Of a stretch of 64,000 nucleotides of DNA, positions 25,101 to 36,603 are shown in pieces. The DNA is taken from assembly GCF_037975245.1 (NCBI RefSeq), contig NC_092578.1, positions 1,676,001 through 1,740,000 of the forward strand, written 5' to 3'. A program made the translations under genes and the position numbers. The stretch comes from Apostichopus japonicus (lineage: Eukaryota; Echinodermata; Holothuroidea; Aspidochirotida; Stichopodidae). The notes under the pieces are model-generated. The model did not search any database. It was not told the origin of the DNA and saw only the letters and a program-made list of their open reading frames with translations. Numbering within the stretch: position 1 is the stretch's first letter; the number at the start of each line of letters is the position of its first letter.

Positions 25101-27412
25101 CCTTGCCCCTTTACAGGCTTTACAGGCTCATAGTTAGTTTACCAAGTTACCTCTGAACTGAAAACAGCTGATTATCTTGCCTATTGAAAATTACTTGAAT
25201 TAAGGTTTTTTCTGCTAAAATTCAAAAGTAATTAAAGGAAGGAAATTGTTAATTGTTCGCCCTTGCGTAAATGTTACAGGGAGATATTTATATATGTTTA
25301 ATGGTGTGAAGATGAGAAGATGAAGAAGAAGAGGGATTTTTCCAACTAAAAATTTTGTTGTTTATCCTATTCTCATTGAAGGATATCTGCAAACTCCGAA
25401 CAGACTACAGAGTCATAAGGAAACTCACCGATTTCATCTACCGACGTATCTTTGACCCCAAAAAGCTCAGCGAGTTAATCGCAAAGTATGTGCGAGAAGA
25501 ACTCTTTAAAGATGGTCCGGCGCCTCCGGTATCCGATGCTAGGTTTTATCCGAGTAAAAGGAGAATTCTGAACATCAGTTACAATACAAGAGTGAAAATG
25601 CAGTAAGTATCTAGGTTACAATTTTTAGATGAATTAAAGCCATGCTGATGAAACAGCTGTCTGCAAAGGGACCCAGTAATATTGAAAATACTCCAATGAG
25701 ACCTGCGGTAAATTCACTTCATGGCGATAACAACTGCTGTGACCTAATCTTGCCATAGGCTCCCTCAAAATTATCTCAATCAAGTCTTTCAATGAACACA
25801 ATGAACACATTTTATGAATCATTGCTGTTCTATTCTGAATTTGTATTTGACTCCATTTTGGATCCAAATGTCTTGGTGATCTTTCAAAAAATTTTGAAAC
25901 TTTGCTTGGTGCCCTCTTTGAGAGCTGAAAAGTTGCTCTCATGTTCTGCTTCTACAAAGAAAATTGAAGGCAAATCTGACTTGACCTAAAAATTGTTTCC
26001 TCGCCCATCTCAATCGTTAGCCCTATCCCAGGATCTGTAAATTCATGAATTATTAACGGTTTCCATACAGTGTAAAAACACTGCAAGTTACACAAATTTA
26101 AATTCCATTGTTGTAATGGCAGTTTTGTTTTAGATTTCTTTGGGACCATTTTGATAGAATAAGAGAAACAGTATAAATGTTTTGAGTTATCTTGTCTTTC
26201 CTCAATGGTGTAGTAGTACCACTAGTCTTAGGTATTGACCTTGACTCATAATAAGGCATAAAGGGGTAGAAGGGGCTAAGAAATACGGTACATGTTGATA
26301 CAAGCCGTAACTAGAAACGTTTTCATCGATGAACTTTTTGACAATCGTATTTGGACAATCGTATTAGATTAATAGTTCCTATAACTTACAGACCAAAATA
26401 TGTAGACATTTGTTTCACTATCTGCTTATTTTGATAACGCAGGGAAGAAGGCATTGCAGTCCCGATTCCTCTCCCGTCTTCTCTCCCAGGTGATGGAGAA
26501 AACTCAAAACGAAGAAGAATAAAACCGTGAGTGTGCTGTAGGAATTTGGTTAAAGTAGAACTTACAGAAAGTAAAGAACACAGCACTCCTGCTTTGAACA
26601 TGTTCATATGGTCTGGACTAGTGTCACCATTTGACATTTCAGAATATTCTCATTCTTATGTGCTTTGCGTATGAACAGTATCATATAAAAGTAAACATAA
26701 TATTTTGCCCTTTAGTTGCATTCTCATGCATGTTTCCTTTATTCAAACAATTTTGAGACCTAACTTTGTTAAAAAATTAAGAGAAAGTCGTTGGTTAATT
26801 AACACTACAACCTGTTCGTTGGTATTCCAAATTTTGTTGTTTTTCATCCAAACTGTATGTAATTTTCCGTGTTCTCCTCCCCCACCCCCCCCAATTCCCC
26901 TTCTAATATAACATTGACTGTCAAATTCCCATTCCCTACTGTGAAGTTCTTGGCCTTTTTTTCTTTCAATGCACAGAGAGAAACGTTCTTCCCCGTCCGA
27001 TCCTTCTGAACACAACAAATCCAAGAAGAGGAAAGAAGATGTTTACGATACAAAGACGATGAGAGGTAACGTTGCCGAGGTGTTACTCATGTTAGATAAA
27101 CATGACATAGCGATCGCAGGAGAAGAGGAGGTTGATGGTTCCTCCAGGGAAGCAGAGGCGGTCGTCGAGGGCGACGGCAGAATAAGAAATTTAGAAACAG
27201 AGAAGACATTGTCGAGTCACTCTGAGAACATTCAAAACATTGTAGTAGATCCCAGCGAGGTGACGGAGTTGCCCGCCGAGAAACAGAGCTGCCTGGATCT
27301 GCTGGAGAAGGTCAAACCTTTGATCGTCTTTTCCAACCAATCGGCACCAGTAGCGAGATTAAAACTGACGCTGGAACAGAGCATAAAGGAACTAGAGGGT
27401 TGCTTTGGATGA
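22170..27412 (+). CDS. CARF/ALS2CR8-domain protein, complete, 7 exons
   Basis: Likely nuclear DNA-binding protein related to calcium-responsive transcription factor. Exons: 22170-22374, 22573-22742, 23170-23259, 24462-24611, 25382-25602, 26443-26526, 26977-27412; total 1356 nt, 451 aa plus stop, all phases consistent. The ATG at 22170 has a good context (A at -3, G at +4); an in-frame ATG at 22134 is the alternative. Residues about 40-300 have the pattern I associate with the ALS2CR8 family: ALPKHRITW, DGIPFIVVGKRSMSC, a Cys in NCPAQISIREI followed by FPEF, and an RRFYVSLP..H..H block with possible metal-binding Cys/His residues. The C-terminal half has basic stretches (SKRRRIKP, KSKKRKED) that look like nuclear localisation signals, then an acidic tail. 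The family call rests on recalled patterns and no search was run. Confidence 0.78.
24958..25060 (+). mobile_element. LINE/SINE-type 3' tail in a CARF-like gene intron
   Basis: The block reads TGGAGTGCTTTGAGATCATA, then TTAGACGCCATGAAAGAGTC, and ends in repeated ATTATTATT. This order (AGCGCTTTGAGA, short spacer, GCGCTATAAA-like phrase, ATT microsatellite) is typical of 3' ends of CR1/L2-like LINEs and their SINEs. Only the tail is recognisable. Confidence 0.55.
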
Positions 27413-28008
27413 CCAGATAATGCAAGGTTTATTTTGTTGAAGTCGTCTTTGCCAAAGTTTTGAGAAGTTTAATAAGAATTAATTTACAGAGATGCATGTA
27501 GACATGATCGAGGAGAAAGAGGAGAATGGAGAGAGAGCTGAGAAAAGGATTTAGAGCATTTTACCAGAAAAGAAAAAGAAAATTATTTACCGTTATCTCT
27601 TCAAAAAGCAGAACGTGATTAAATTTGATGCAAACTAAACACTCAGTGTTTATTTAATGACTTCGTTTCAACCCTTATGCATATTTAGTGAATCATAGTA
27701 AAGTCAAGTTTGTAGTTAACTTTTCCTTCAATTATTGCCTACACTTGGTATTAATATGATTGTGGTAAATCCAGCCAGCCCCAGAAGTCCATCAGTCAGA
27801 GAAGCTTACACAAAGATATTTGTCCTTGTTTCTCCTGTCAGCTCTGCAACCCCACAAAGAATTATCTCTAAGACAACTTTATACTACAAAATGGCTTTTG
27901 ACAGTTAGCTTAGCTGCTTCATGGTTAAAATCACATCGATGTTGGTTAATGTGCAATGTTGATGTATCACTTGACGCCTGAACATTGACAGTTTATGTAG
28001 AATCTGCC

Positions 28009-28014
28009 AATAAA
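28009..28014 (+). promoter_or_regulatory. Candidate polyadenylation signal of the CARF-like gene
   Basis: AATAAA occurs about 600 bp after the stop codon at 27412, in AT-rich sequence without other coding signal. It is a plausible but unproven 3' end for the transcript. Confidence 0.4.
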
Positions 28015-28969
28015 AATGATTTATTTTACACCATAGAATTTCAAAGCAAACATACTGGACTCACATTAACTTTTCATGTTATGCCCAAGGCTAGTCATTG
28101 TTAAAGGAATATTCCAGGGACATAGAATGTAACAAACTATATGGAGGGGAAAATATATTGAACACTGCTAGTTGAAAACCTCATCTCAGTATCTTATCCC
28201 CAACTGGATATAAGATTGATTGAATGTAACACTGGCTGAAACTGCTGTTCCTCCAAGTAATGGATCACAATAGGTGGTCTACGATGTCTTTTGCAAAAGC
28301 TTTTCTTTACTATTAATTAATCTTCTTGTTAGTTCATCCCTGAAATTGTGTTACCCATCTTATTCCCTACGCTGTAGCCAGATGTGTTCACAAATATATC
28401 ACCAAATCAAAAATAATTCATATCGTGATACAAGATGCTGTGAGGATGTGGTATTGACCTAAAAAGGTGCAGAAAATGTTAAGCAATTTTGTTAAGCAGG
28501 CAAGTACAGCCAAATTTAGAATATCCCTTCAAACATATCATTAAATATGTCTGCTAATTAAACAGACTGTCTCACAAAATATTATATCACTTGAAATCAA
28601 AACTGTTTGTTTCTTCAGTTCATTGAACTCCATATCAAACCATGTATTGCTTTCATAGCCCTGTATTAGAAGTACCTATAATAATACTAATAATTATCAA
28701 GAAGTTTAACCCAAATAGACCTCGCGAAAGGGCCTGCGAGGGATAATAGTTTTGTTATCAAAGAATAGACAACCCTTTTCCCCCCTTTTTTTTAGGATCA
28801 GTTGTCTATGTTGAGCCAGGGAATGGCTGATAAGTGAAGTATTGTTACAATAGCATTGCATAAAAGCCATGGGTGAATGAAGGAAAGAACCCCAGGTCAG
28901 GAGACAAGACCCACGTACCCAATTTATAGGGATCACGTGTCATATTTTTGTAATTCGTGATACGGTACT

Positions 28970-29082
28970 TGCAATACACTATTTAAACTGTTATTGCAAT
29001 ACACTATTTAAACTGAGGGTTAGTTATTGCAATGAGGGTAGTTACTGAGAGTAGTTATTGCAATACACTATTTAAACTGAGG
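28970..29082. repeat. Irregular tandem repeat of TTGCAATACACTATTTAAAC
   Basis: Three copies of the word TTGCAATACACTATTTAAAC, with partial units (TTAGTTATTGCAATGAGGGT) between the second and third. Spacing is irregular, suggesting expansion followed by deletion. Confidence 0.8.
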
Positions 29083-31269
29083 AGAGTAAGGTAATGCTGC
29101 CCAATGCCCTGGGTCAATTGGGGGGGGGGTGTAGAATGAATGGTAACTTATTTCTTTATTTTCATAATATGCTTAAGGAAACATGATGACTTCAAGAGGT
29201 TGCCTAGTGACATATGTTTCTTCGGGGCCTGCGCCTGACTCTCGCCACCACAGAGGGTATTGAAAACATCCATGGCTAGATACGGACATAATCTGTTCTT
29301 GCAGATAACTCTTGGCATCCATTCTTAGTGAGACTAAATATCGCCCCATTTTGTTTTTCTTTTAGACTAGTTTTATCAACAGAAGAGTGATATATTATAA
29401 CCACAAGTCGGGATTGTTTACTTGGAAAGTATGACAAAATTTATCGCATATTTCTGACACGTTGGACAAGGTAGTATTATTCTCTCTGTAGGGTTATGCT
29501 TATTGAATTGTGTGTTGGTTTGGTACTTGCCACTTAATTTATATGTTAATCTAGTACATGTTTTCAAAGAACTCTCCGGTCCAAGATTTAGCTCTTCAGC
29601 CTTCTCGGAGGTTGGGGGAGGGATGGGAGGGGGGATGGGGGAGGAGGAGTTGGAGCATGCTGTTTCTTGTGACTAGTAACAGCGACTTTCTAGACTTGAT
29701 CTTTCAACCATATCAAGTTTGATATGTGACGCCCCCCCCCCTCCTTCTTTGGTACGGTCCTGTTTTAGAGAGGGAGAACATTTAGTTCGCAGCTATCGCA
29801 TTGTTTGAGGAAAAGTTAAGGGAAGCCAAAGTAAGCATCAACAGCTCTCATCATTCCGTAAGACATCCTATATACCGAGCAGAGTTGAAACCTCTTGTGA
29901 GGGGTACCGTACTACCATATGGTCTCCGACCTGAAACAAACACTTGTAATTTGAAACCAACAGTGATGATTGGGTTTGGATTCAGGCTTGCAAGCCTCAG
30001 CCTGGGGTATCTCCACTTTTCAGAAGAGTGAAGTTTACTCCAATTCAAGTTAGCTCTCAAACTAGTTATTGCTTTTCACTATTTAAGAAACATTTGCCAG
30101 GGTTCACTCTTAAAAAAAATTAATTTTCTCCTCACGAATGGCCAGAATGTCAATTTTAAAATTAATACAAGCAAACAAAATCCGTCGTTAAGAAAAAGCG
30201 TATATTATTGTATATTAGAGAAAAGTCCATTTAAATACGAAATATGAATCTAAGATGAATATTAGTCCTTCCAAAAAATGTATGACGCAATACGTGACAC
30301 GTCATGTATAGCATTACAAATCATTCAATACGGGGCTGGGTCCCTTTATATGGGGCAATGGGAGGAGGTGTTTATATATATATAAGGGTGAAGGGATTAC
30401 TGCGTATGCAAGACCCGTGTTCTCATCCTATCTTTTATACGGTCCATCAAATAGTTTTTTTTTTTTTTTTTTGTAAAGTCAACGTAGTCTTTAACGGGTG
30501 GCTATTATGGCACAAGAAAGGAAATGCCTCTACTCATTATTCTATCTTAAAACTATTCTTACTTACATGCATGCGGTAGGCGTTACCACCATCCAAGAAC
30601 TCAACCAGACAACATTTCCTAGACCTTGCCCTATTCATTGATTTTTGTTGTTGCTCCCGTCTGCATCGCGGTTAGCAAAGCGGGGCCAAGTTTTCTTACC
30701 GACTTGTCCGCCCACTGTCTTAAGATTGGAGTTGTAAATAAGATATACCAAAAAGTCTGACTGCTAAAATTCTGCTCGCGGCATGGAGAGTAAATAAGTT
30801 AGTTTTCCCATTATGGGGCAGTTTAAGTGAGTCAAGTTGAATTAAATTCTGTTTTTCTTCGAAACAAAAGTAAGTATCGCGCCAATTTCACTCTTTCCTT
30901 CTTGTTACCCTCTGTCATCTTAAGGAAAGCCGTTCGTTCTACATTTATACGATATCCTTTTATTGAGTTTTGAGGACTTCTCTCTGAAATATCTGGGTTG
31001 TCCTCGTTCTTGATTTCGATCGTCGAAAATCATAACAGCAGAACGGATACTTGTTCGAAAGTATCTCTAATTTTGGCGAATTTCTTTGTCCATGTGTAGC
31101 CCTATACCTCAAATGCACATTAATACGACGCGCGCAATCCACTGCGGAATACGAAGAGAGATGGCGAAAGCGACACGTGGACAGTATAAGAGTGTCTTCA
31201 ATACACAGAGCAGACTCTGCATATAGTTAACATTAAAAAAAAAACGTATTAAAAAAAGGCTACGTTTAT

Positions 31270-31505
31270 ACATCATAACCAGGTCGGGGTCTGGGGTTCT
31301 TCTCACCCCTCCCCCAAAAATCAACTTTAGAGGTCAAATGGCGTAAGTCCCGGACATGCATACTTAGACTATTCACCAGGTCTATAATTAAGTCTGAACG
31401 CAACGTTGTACTAATAAATACTTCTGACTTTTGAAATTTCCCTGACTGAATGTGCTTCTCCCAGCGGAAGAAGGAGGTGCCCCCCCCCCCCCTTGCGCAC
31501 GTCAT
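31270..31505 (-). repeat. Dispersed repeat shared with 63413-63480
   Basis: Read on the - strand, AAGTATTTATTAGTACAACG..GTTCAGACTTAATTATAGAC matches the + strand sequence near 63415-63465. Both copies translate to the peptide pattern VFISTTLR-x2-LIID, so the shared block may be a decayed coding or structured part of a mobile element. A GGGGGAGGGG-rich flank lies on each side. Confidence 0.5.
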
Positions 31506-32712
31506 TGCAATGTGTCACGTAAAGTTCCTTCAAAGTTTTTGAAATATAAAATGTTGACTTTGGCCGTTTCAGTATTTTCTGAAACTGATATTTGATTACA
31601 GAAAAGCAATAAGCGTAAAATGATATTAACTTTATGCATCATTGGAGATTGTAAGCTTCATGAATCTTGTAATAACTTCTCAATTGAACGTGGCCTAACT
31701 ACTTGCATGGGAGTAGGGGAATCAGGGGTGGGGAATGATTGGTGGTGGGTCAGTGATGGTTTGGGTACTTTTACGCCAAGGCAAGACACGGAAACTCTGT
31801 CATCAAGATCTCATCCGTTTCCCCCTACAATCAGTCATCACCGTCCCAAGTTTCGAGTTATCCCTCCCCCCCCCCGCCCGCTTAAAATAATTCAATGACT
31901 ATATGCTTCCATTTACAGACTTGGGGTCATTGTTTCAGGATTGGAACTGTCACATCAGCTTGACAACAAATCGATGAAAATTAAAATATGAGGCCTTCAT
32001 GTAGATTCTTAGAGCCATAGGAAATGACAGAGTCGAGAAAAGGGGCTAAAATTCTTTCAGCGATATGGCCAGCTGTTTCCGCTCTCGACGTACCTGGCAT
32101 AGTTAATTCTCAGGTAGACAGAGGCTTAAAAGGTGAATATGATATTAAATGTAGGGTACTGGTTATGAACTGTTACCACGGTGACAGTAAACTTATAACT
32201 ATGACTAACTTAGTAAAATTTTAATACATATGCACGCGTCGGTACTACTTGGAAACATCATGGGCATTTTGTTGTAAGTTTAAAATTTGCTTTTAATATT
32301 AAAAAAGAATTGATTCCTTAAAATAATTATCAAATTAATTATGTTTTTATCAATAATTAAAAGCAGTACACGATCACGCTAAGGACACTTAACAAAAATT
32401 GGTATTACCGACTGAATTCTTATATCGCTTAATTAATTCATCTGAACGATTCAAGCCTATTTTGTTTTTCACACAAAAAGAGCAAACCCAAAATTGGCAC
32501 ACTTTATAATGTTTTATCATTATTTGGAACGAAAAGAGGAGACTGTTGACTATAATCGAGGATCTGCAACCTCTATATATACTCTCATCAGTCACAAAGA
32601 TAATTAACTAAATGCATAATGATACCTTGCATGTGATCACTTCATATTAACGAAATATGTTTCAAACCACACACACACTCACATCAGATTGACTTACTTT
32701 AGTGGGCTCTTT

Positions 32713-33088
32713 CAGTGGCGTAGGAAGGTACTTTTGAGTGGGGGGGGGGGCTGAAGACTGATGGCCGGCCTGGGGGAGGGGTCTAAGGGGAGGGGGTGTC
32801 CCCTCCCCTTTGGAATTTTTTTGCATTTCCAGGTAGCCTCAGATGCAATTTGGTGCAATATAGCACACTTCAACACCCACTCCATTTTGTAAACTTAATT
32901 TTGTATTTTCACCAGGCCTTAGATGCAAGTTGGTGCTCCAAATGAGATTTTTTTCTCATTTGGAAATGAAAAAGGGTTTTTTGACTTGCGAAGCGGGGGG
33001 GGGGCGGAATGATACTTCCGCCCCTCCACATTTTTCACTGGGGGAGGCTGGCGCCCCCCCAGCCCCCCCCCCGGTTCCTACGCCCTTG
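32713..33088. mobile_element. Short non-autonomous hAT-like element, copy 1
   Basis: The 376-bp element begins CAGTGGCGTAGGAAGG and ends GGTTCCTACGCCCTTG, giving imperfect terminal inverted repeats (14-bp core CARKGGCGTAGGAA). It is flanked by the 8-bp direct repeat GGCTCTTT at 32705-32712 and 33089-33096. An 8-bp target duplication with CAG/CTG-type ends fits the hAT superfamily. The interior is rich in G/C homopolymers and has no transposase ORF. A near-identical copy lies at 52427-52793 in the same orientation. Confidence 0.92.
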
Positions 33089-33140
33089 GGCTCTTTAGTG
33101 GATAAGCAGTTTGCTAACAGTTTTGTTTTATTTATTTTTA
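33089..33140 (+). repeat. Dispersed retroelement-like repeat, copy 3, interrupted by hAT
   Basis: GGCTCTTTAGTGGATAAGCA followed by GTTTGCTAACAG matches the 3' block of the repeats at 737-860 and 5555-5740. Its left part (GGCTCTTT preceded by TTAGTG) lies at 32700-32712, on the other side of the hAT insertion. The repeat therefore predates the hAT element. Confidence 0.75.
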
Positions 33141-34910
33141 AATATTAGGGAAAGGTTTCGTTCAGGTGTGAAGAGGACCTTTAATTCATGAGTGTTATAT
33201 CTATTTCTTTACTTATGAGCACCCTTACATTTATAATCACGGTTCGCCCTATCTGTGTGATTACGTAACATTATAAGGAATAAGGAATTTTTAAAATGCT
33301 TTCTCTTACAATGGTCCTTAGAAATACCATTCACGTTAGTTAGCCCTTAACGCTATATAGGGCGAATAAAGTTGATGCAAGGGGACTGGGGTTAAGTTGT
33401 TCTGTATATGTTTTAGGTGACTTTTCATTTGAAAATTTATAACTGGAAATTCCGATCGTTAGATTTCAAGGCCTATGTGGCTTCACATATTATGAAAACA
33501 GAAAGTCTTAATTCCTTATTGTTTGTCGTTACAGAATTCAACAGATAATCCTGGTCTATCACGTGTATACATTGCTGTACATTCATATCACATTCTAGCG
33601 GATGTTGGATTTGTCAGTTTTCATGATGTATTTGTGAGTTGCCATGGTTTCATGTTTCTACTCTATTTGCTGCCAACTGGATACACATGGAGTGGGTCAA
33701 CATTGACGCCAAATCACGGTAGGCCGAAATTCTAATTCTCTTCTACAAAATGTCAGCACTCTGCCTCGCTTCACTTCAACATCCCGTGTTTTGCTCTTTT
33801 TTTTTAAATGAGGTGTAGGCCTAACCAAGGAATACCGTTGTTCGTTTCGCAGTTAAAATGAATAAAAAAATCGTTTAGTTTGTTGGTTGTCAGGCGTCAA
33901 GGAGACCGATGCAAAACGAAACTTTTCAATTTGCATTTAAGTTTCCCAACGACCACAATCGTCGTATGTTTTCACATTGATGGATTATATGTATAATATG
34001 TGTTATATATGTGTTATATGTGTGTTATATGTGTGTCATATGTATTGAAAGAAAGAAACGCTTCTGGCCAGAACTTGCGAATGCAACATATCATACAATA
34101 TGGTATCGACAATGGCGAAGCGATAGGCCCGTTGCCGGGAGGGGGGGGGTTCATTGAACTAGGGCCCCAAATGTCCGACCGTCTCACCGCAAGGGTTGTT
34201 TCCGACAAAGTTTGAGCCAACGGATCCAGACTACCAGTCGAGTGTCAGTTTGTGTGTGTTTTTACATTTTATGTCCCGTATCGGCAGTGGCGTAGCTACG
34301 GGGGGGCCTGGGGGGGCCGAGGCCCCCCCATGAAATCGGCTGGCCCCCCCACTGGCCCCCCCACTGGCCCCCCACTGGGAATGTTGTAAAAAAAAAAAAA
34401 AAAAAAAACTCATCAGTGCCATTCACTAATATTTTTTGTTCAATAATTTGGGAAATAGAGTTACACAATTTTCTCGTCTGCATCTGGCAGAATAAGAATT
34501 ATACAATATCTGTAGTAATCATGAGAATGGTCACACAGCATGGCATGGCAATGGTCGATGCGACGATTGCGACCATACACCACGAACCTTGTTGTGCTGC
34601 GCGATATCGATATCTACCAATACATGTAATCGGTCATCGATTGGCACAAAAACCCAGATTCTGATGACAGCTGCCTCAAGAAACCCAATAAATGGCCTAA
34701 TTAGCACCGAGCCACCAATGTGGACCATTACCGAAACATCGATGCGTGTTAGTCTTCCATCCACAAGTCCACATGTGGGCATATCCTGCAAACCTACCGG
34801 TAGCCCACAGGGGTTTGAGTTGGAAAAAAGGCCTTGACACCTTGAAACGACAAATGATGCCAACCATAGGCGTACGAGGCGTGGGGGGGGGGGGGGCAGA
34901 CTGCCCCCAA

Positions 34911-35040
34911 ATTTCCAGAGGACAAGAAATTCGGGCAAAAGTCCTGAAAAATTCGGGCAGCCTAAGAGGAGAATTTTTTTTTTCTCCTCTTAGGCTGCCC
35001 GAATTTTTCAGGACTTTTGCCCGAATTTCTTGTCCTCTGG

Positions 35041-35044
<4 letters not shown>
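34911..35044. repeat. Perfect palindrome: 63-bp arms, 8-nt T loop
   Basis: Arm 34911-34973 (starting ATTTCCAGAGGACAAG) is the exact reverse complement of 34982-35044; the loop 34974-34981 is all T. It would form a very stable hairpin in RNA or single-stranded DNA. It is directly followed by an AT dinucleotide run. It also produces mirror-image open frames on both strands. Confidence 0.95.

Positions 35045-35083
<39 letters not shown>
35043..35083. repeat. AT dinucleotide microsatellite
   Basis: An uninterrupted AT run lies immediately right of the palindrome, inside the inner hAT-like element. Confidence 0.95.
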
Positions 35084-35086
<3 letters not shown>

Positions 35087-36603
35087 TATATATATTCCGG
35101 GGGGAAAAGGGGGCACGTGCCCCTCCCCCACTTTTCCTCAGGTTAAAAATGTGCCTTTTTTTCTACATAAAAATTGAGGTGCCTCAAGTTAGCAAGAGGC
35201 CAGGGAACCAGAATGAACACTCGGGAAGGGCCGTTTCCGGCCATCTGAGGGGTTTGTAAAACCAAAAATTTGCTAGTACGCTCCGCGCCAACCGATGGTG
35301 GCGCTCCGCTCAGATAGTCGTGCATACAACTTTGCAAATCCTGGCTAAGCCCGTGACTTTTAACGAATTTCTGTGAGTCAAACTCAAAACATTTTCGAAT
35401 GGAAAAAATTTGTTAAGATATTAACAAGAAAAAAACTCTTAATTCGGAAGATTCCTACATTAGCAACCAGCATGATTTCACCTCATTTTGTCTCAAAAGA
35501 AAACTTGTTCCTTGTTTCCCAATTTGCGCATTGGATATTGCAGTGCTAGTATGCATATTTTCCTTGATGGGGGGGGGGGGGGCGTTGTTGGAGTGATGTG
35601 TATACACAACTAAGATAATACAATAAGAGTTATAAAGGGTACTGAATATAAGGCTGCATCATTCCAATCGAATTTCTGCAAAGTGCCCTTTGATGTCGGT
35701 GCCCCCCCCAGATTAAAAGTGCTTCCGCCGCCCTTGACCTGGATATCCCCGACATGAGTGTATAAAAGAAACATTTTCTTTTTCATGGATGGTGGGGGGG
35801 GGGAGTGCCTACAAGCCTAGAAGTACAGGTTTATCATATTCTTTGTTATATTTTATACTTTTTTTGTGAGACAAATTGCAGTCTCACCCGACACAGCGAC
35901 ATTATCCCGCCTACGTGTCGTTGAACAATGTATGTTTTTCTGGAGGTAGCTGAGTACTGTGTTAAAATAATAAATAAGGTAACTAAATATAGGAGCTTAA
36001 AAAATATACTGTCCCATTTTTCCCCTTCAAAGTGATGTTACCATTTTTTCTTCTTCTAATTTACCAAATTTTTGGGGAAGTGTAAATTTCTAAAACGTGA
36101 GATTATAAAATAAAGAATGTTTAGATGCAACTTGCAAGGCCTCAGAAGTGCCGTTTCCGGCAACCTGAGAGGCATTGTGTGCCAAAAATTTTCTTGTACG
36201 CTACGCGCCAACCGATGGTGGCGCTCCGCTTAGATAGTGTCACGGGAACTTTCAGGCACAAAAAGTTCTGCCCCCCAAACTGAAATGGTCCCGTACGCCT
36301 ATGATGCCAACTTCCCTCAAGTTAAAAGTCTGGCTGAGTTGGCAAGGCCAGTCAGCATGAAAGAGAAAATTTTTTTTTGCATTTCTGTCACCAAATTTGC
36401 ACATCTTTTTGGTTGCTATTTTGCCTCACAGGTGCCATCTCCTGCGATCTGGGGATGCTGAAATCTCAAATTTTCTCTGTACGCTCCGCGCCAACCAAGG
36501 TGGCGCTCCGCTCAGATAGTAACCTCCGGCCCCCCCACAAGAACGAACAGCCCCCCCATGGCCCCCCCACTCAAAAAATCCTAGCTACGCCACTGCGTAT
36601 CGG

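Larger units (their letters stand above)
27413..32704. other. Gene-poor intergenic region
   Basis: No exon with convincing splice borders or domain was found. The interval contains a short tandem repeat at 28970-29082, purine-rich and poly-C/G tracts (about 29120, 29600-29645, 29732, 31480, 31867), a pocket of AT-rich sequence around 30100-30300, and a dispersed repeat near 31270-31505. Open frames here are short and show no domain. Confidence 0.55.
34865..36303. mobile_element. Inner hAT-like element nested in the outer one (1439 bp)
   Basis: Ends are CATAGGCGTACGAGG and CCGTACGCCTATG, an 11-12 bp inverted repeat. The flanking 8-bp direct repeat ATGCCAAC at 34857-34864 and 36304-36311 is exact. 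The element carries a 134-bp perfect palindrome near its left end, an AT microsatellite, and two copies of a block containing GCGCCAACCGATGGTGGCGC (about 35285 and 36206). No transposase is visible, so it must have been mobilised in trans. Confidence 0.9.
34285..36595. mobile_element. Outer non-autonomous hAT-like element (2311 bp with its insert)
   Basis: Ends are CAGTGGCGTAGCTA and TAGCTACGCCACTG, a perfect 14-bp terminal inverted repeat. The 8-bp direct repeat CGTATCGG flanks it exactly at 34277-34284 and 36596-36603. No transposase ORF is present. A second hAT-like element (34865-36303) is inserted inside; without that insert and its duplicated 8 bp the outer element would be only about 864 bp. 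Its right part contains the word GCGCCAACC-AAGGTGGCGCT, related to repeats in the inner element. Confidence 0.93.

Noticed and set aside
29801-30060. Overlapping frames of 69-76 codons
   Set aside because: No domain, no splice context, and equally open on both strands.
34697-35177. Overlapping 143-144 codon frames on both strands
   Set aside because: Mirror-image products of the palindrome plus the AT run, inside a non-coding transposon.
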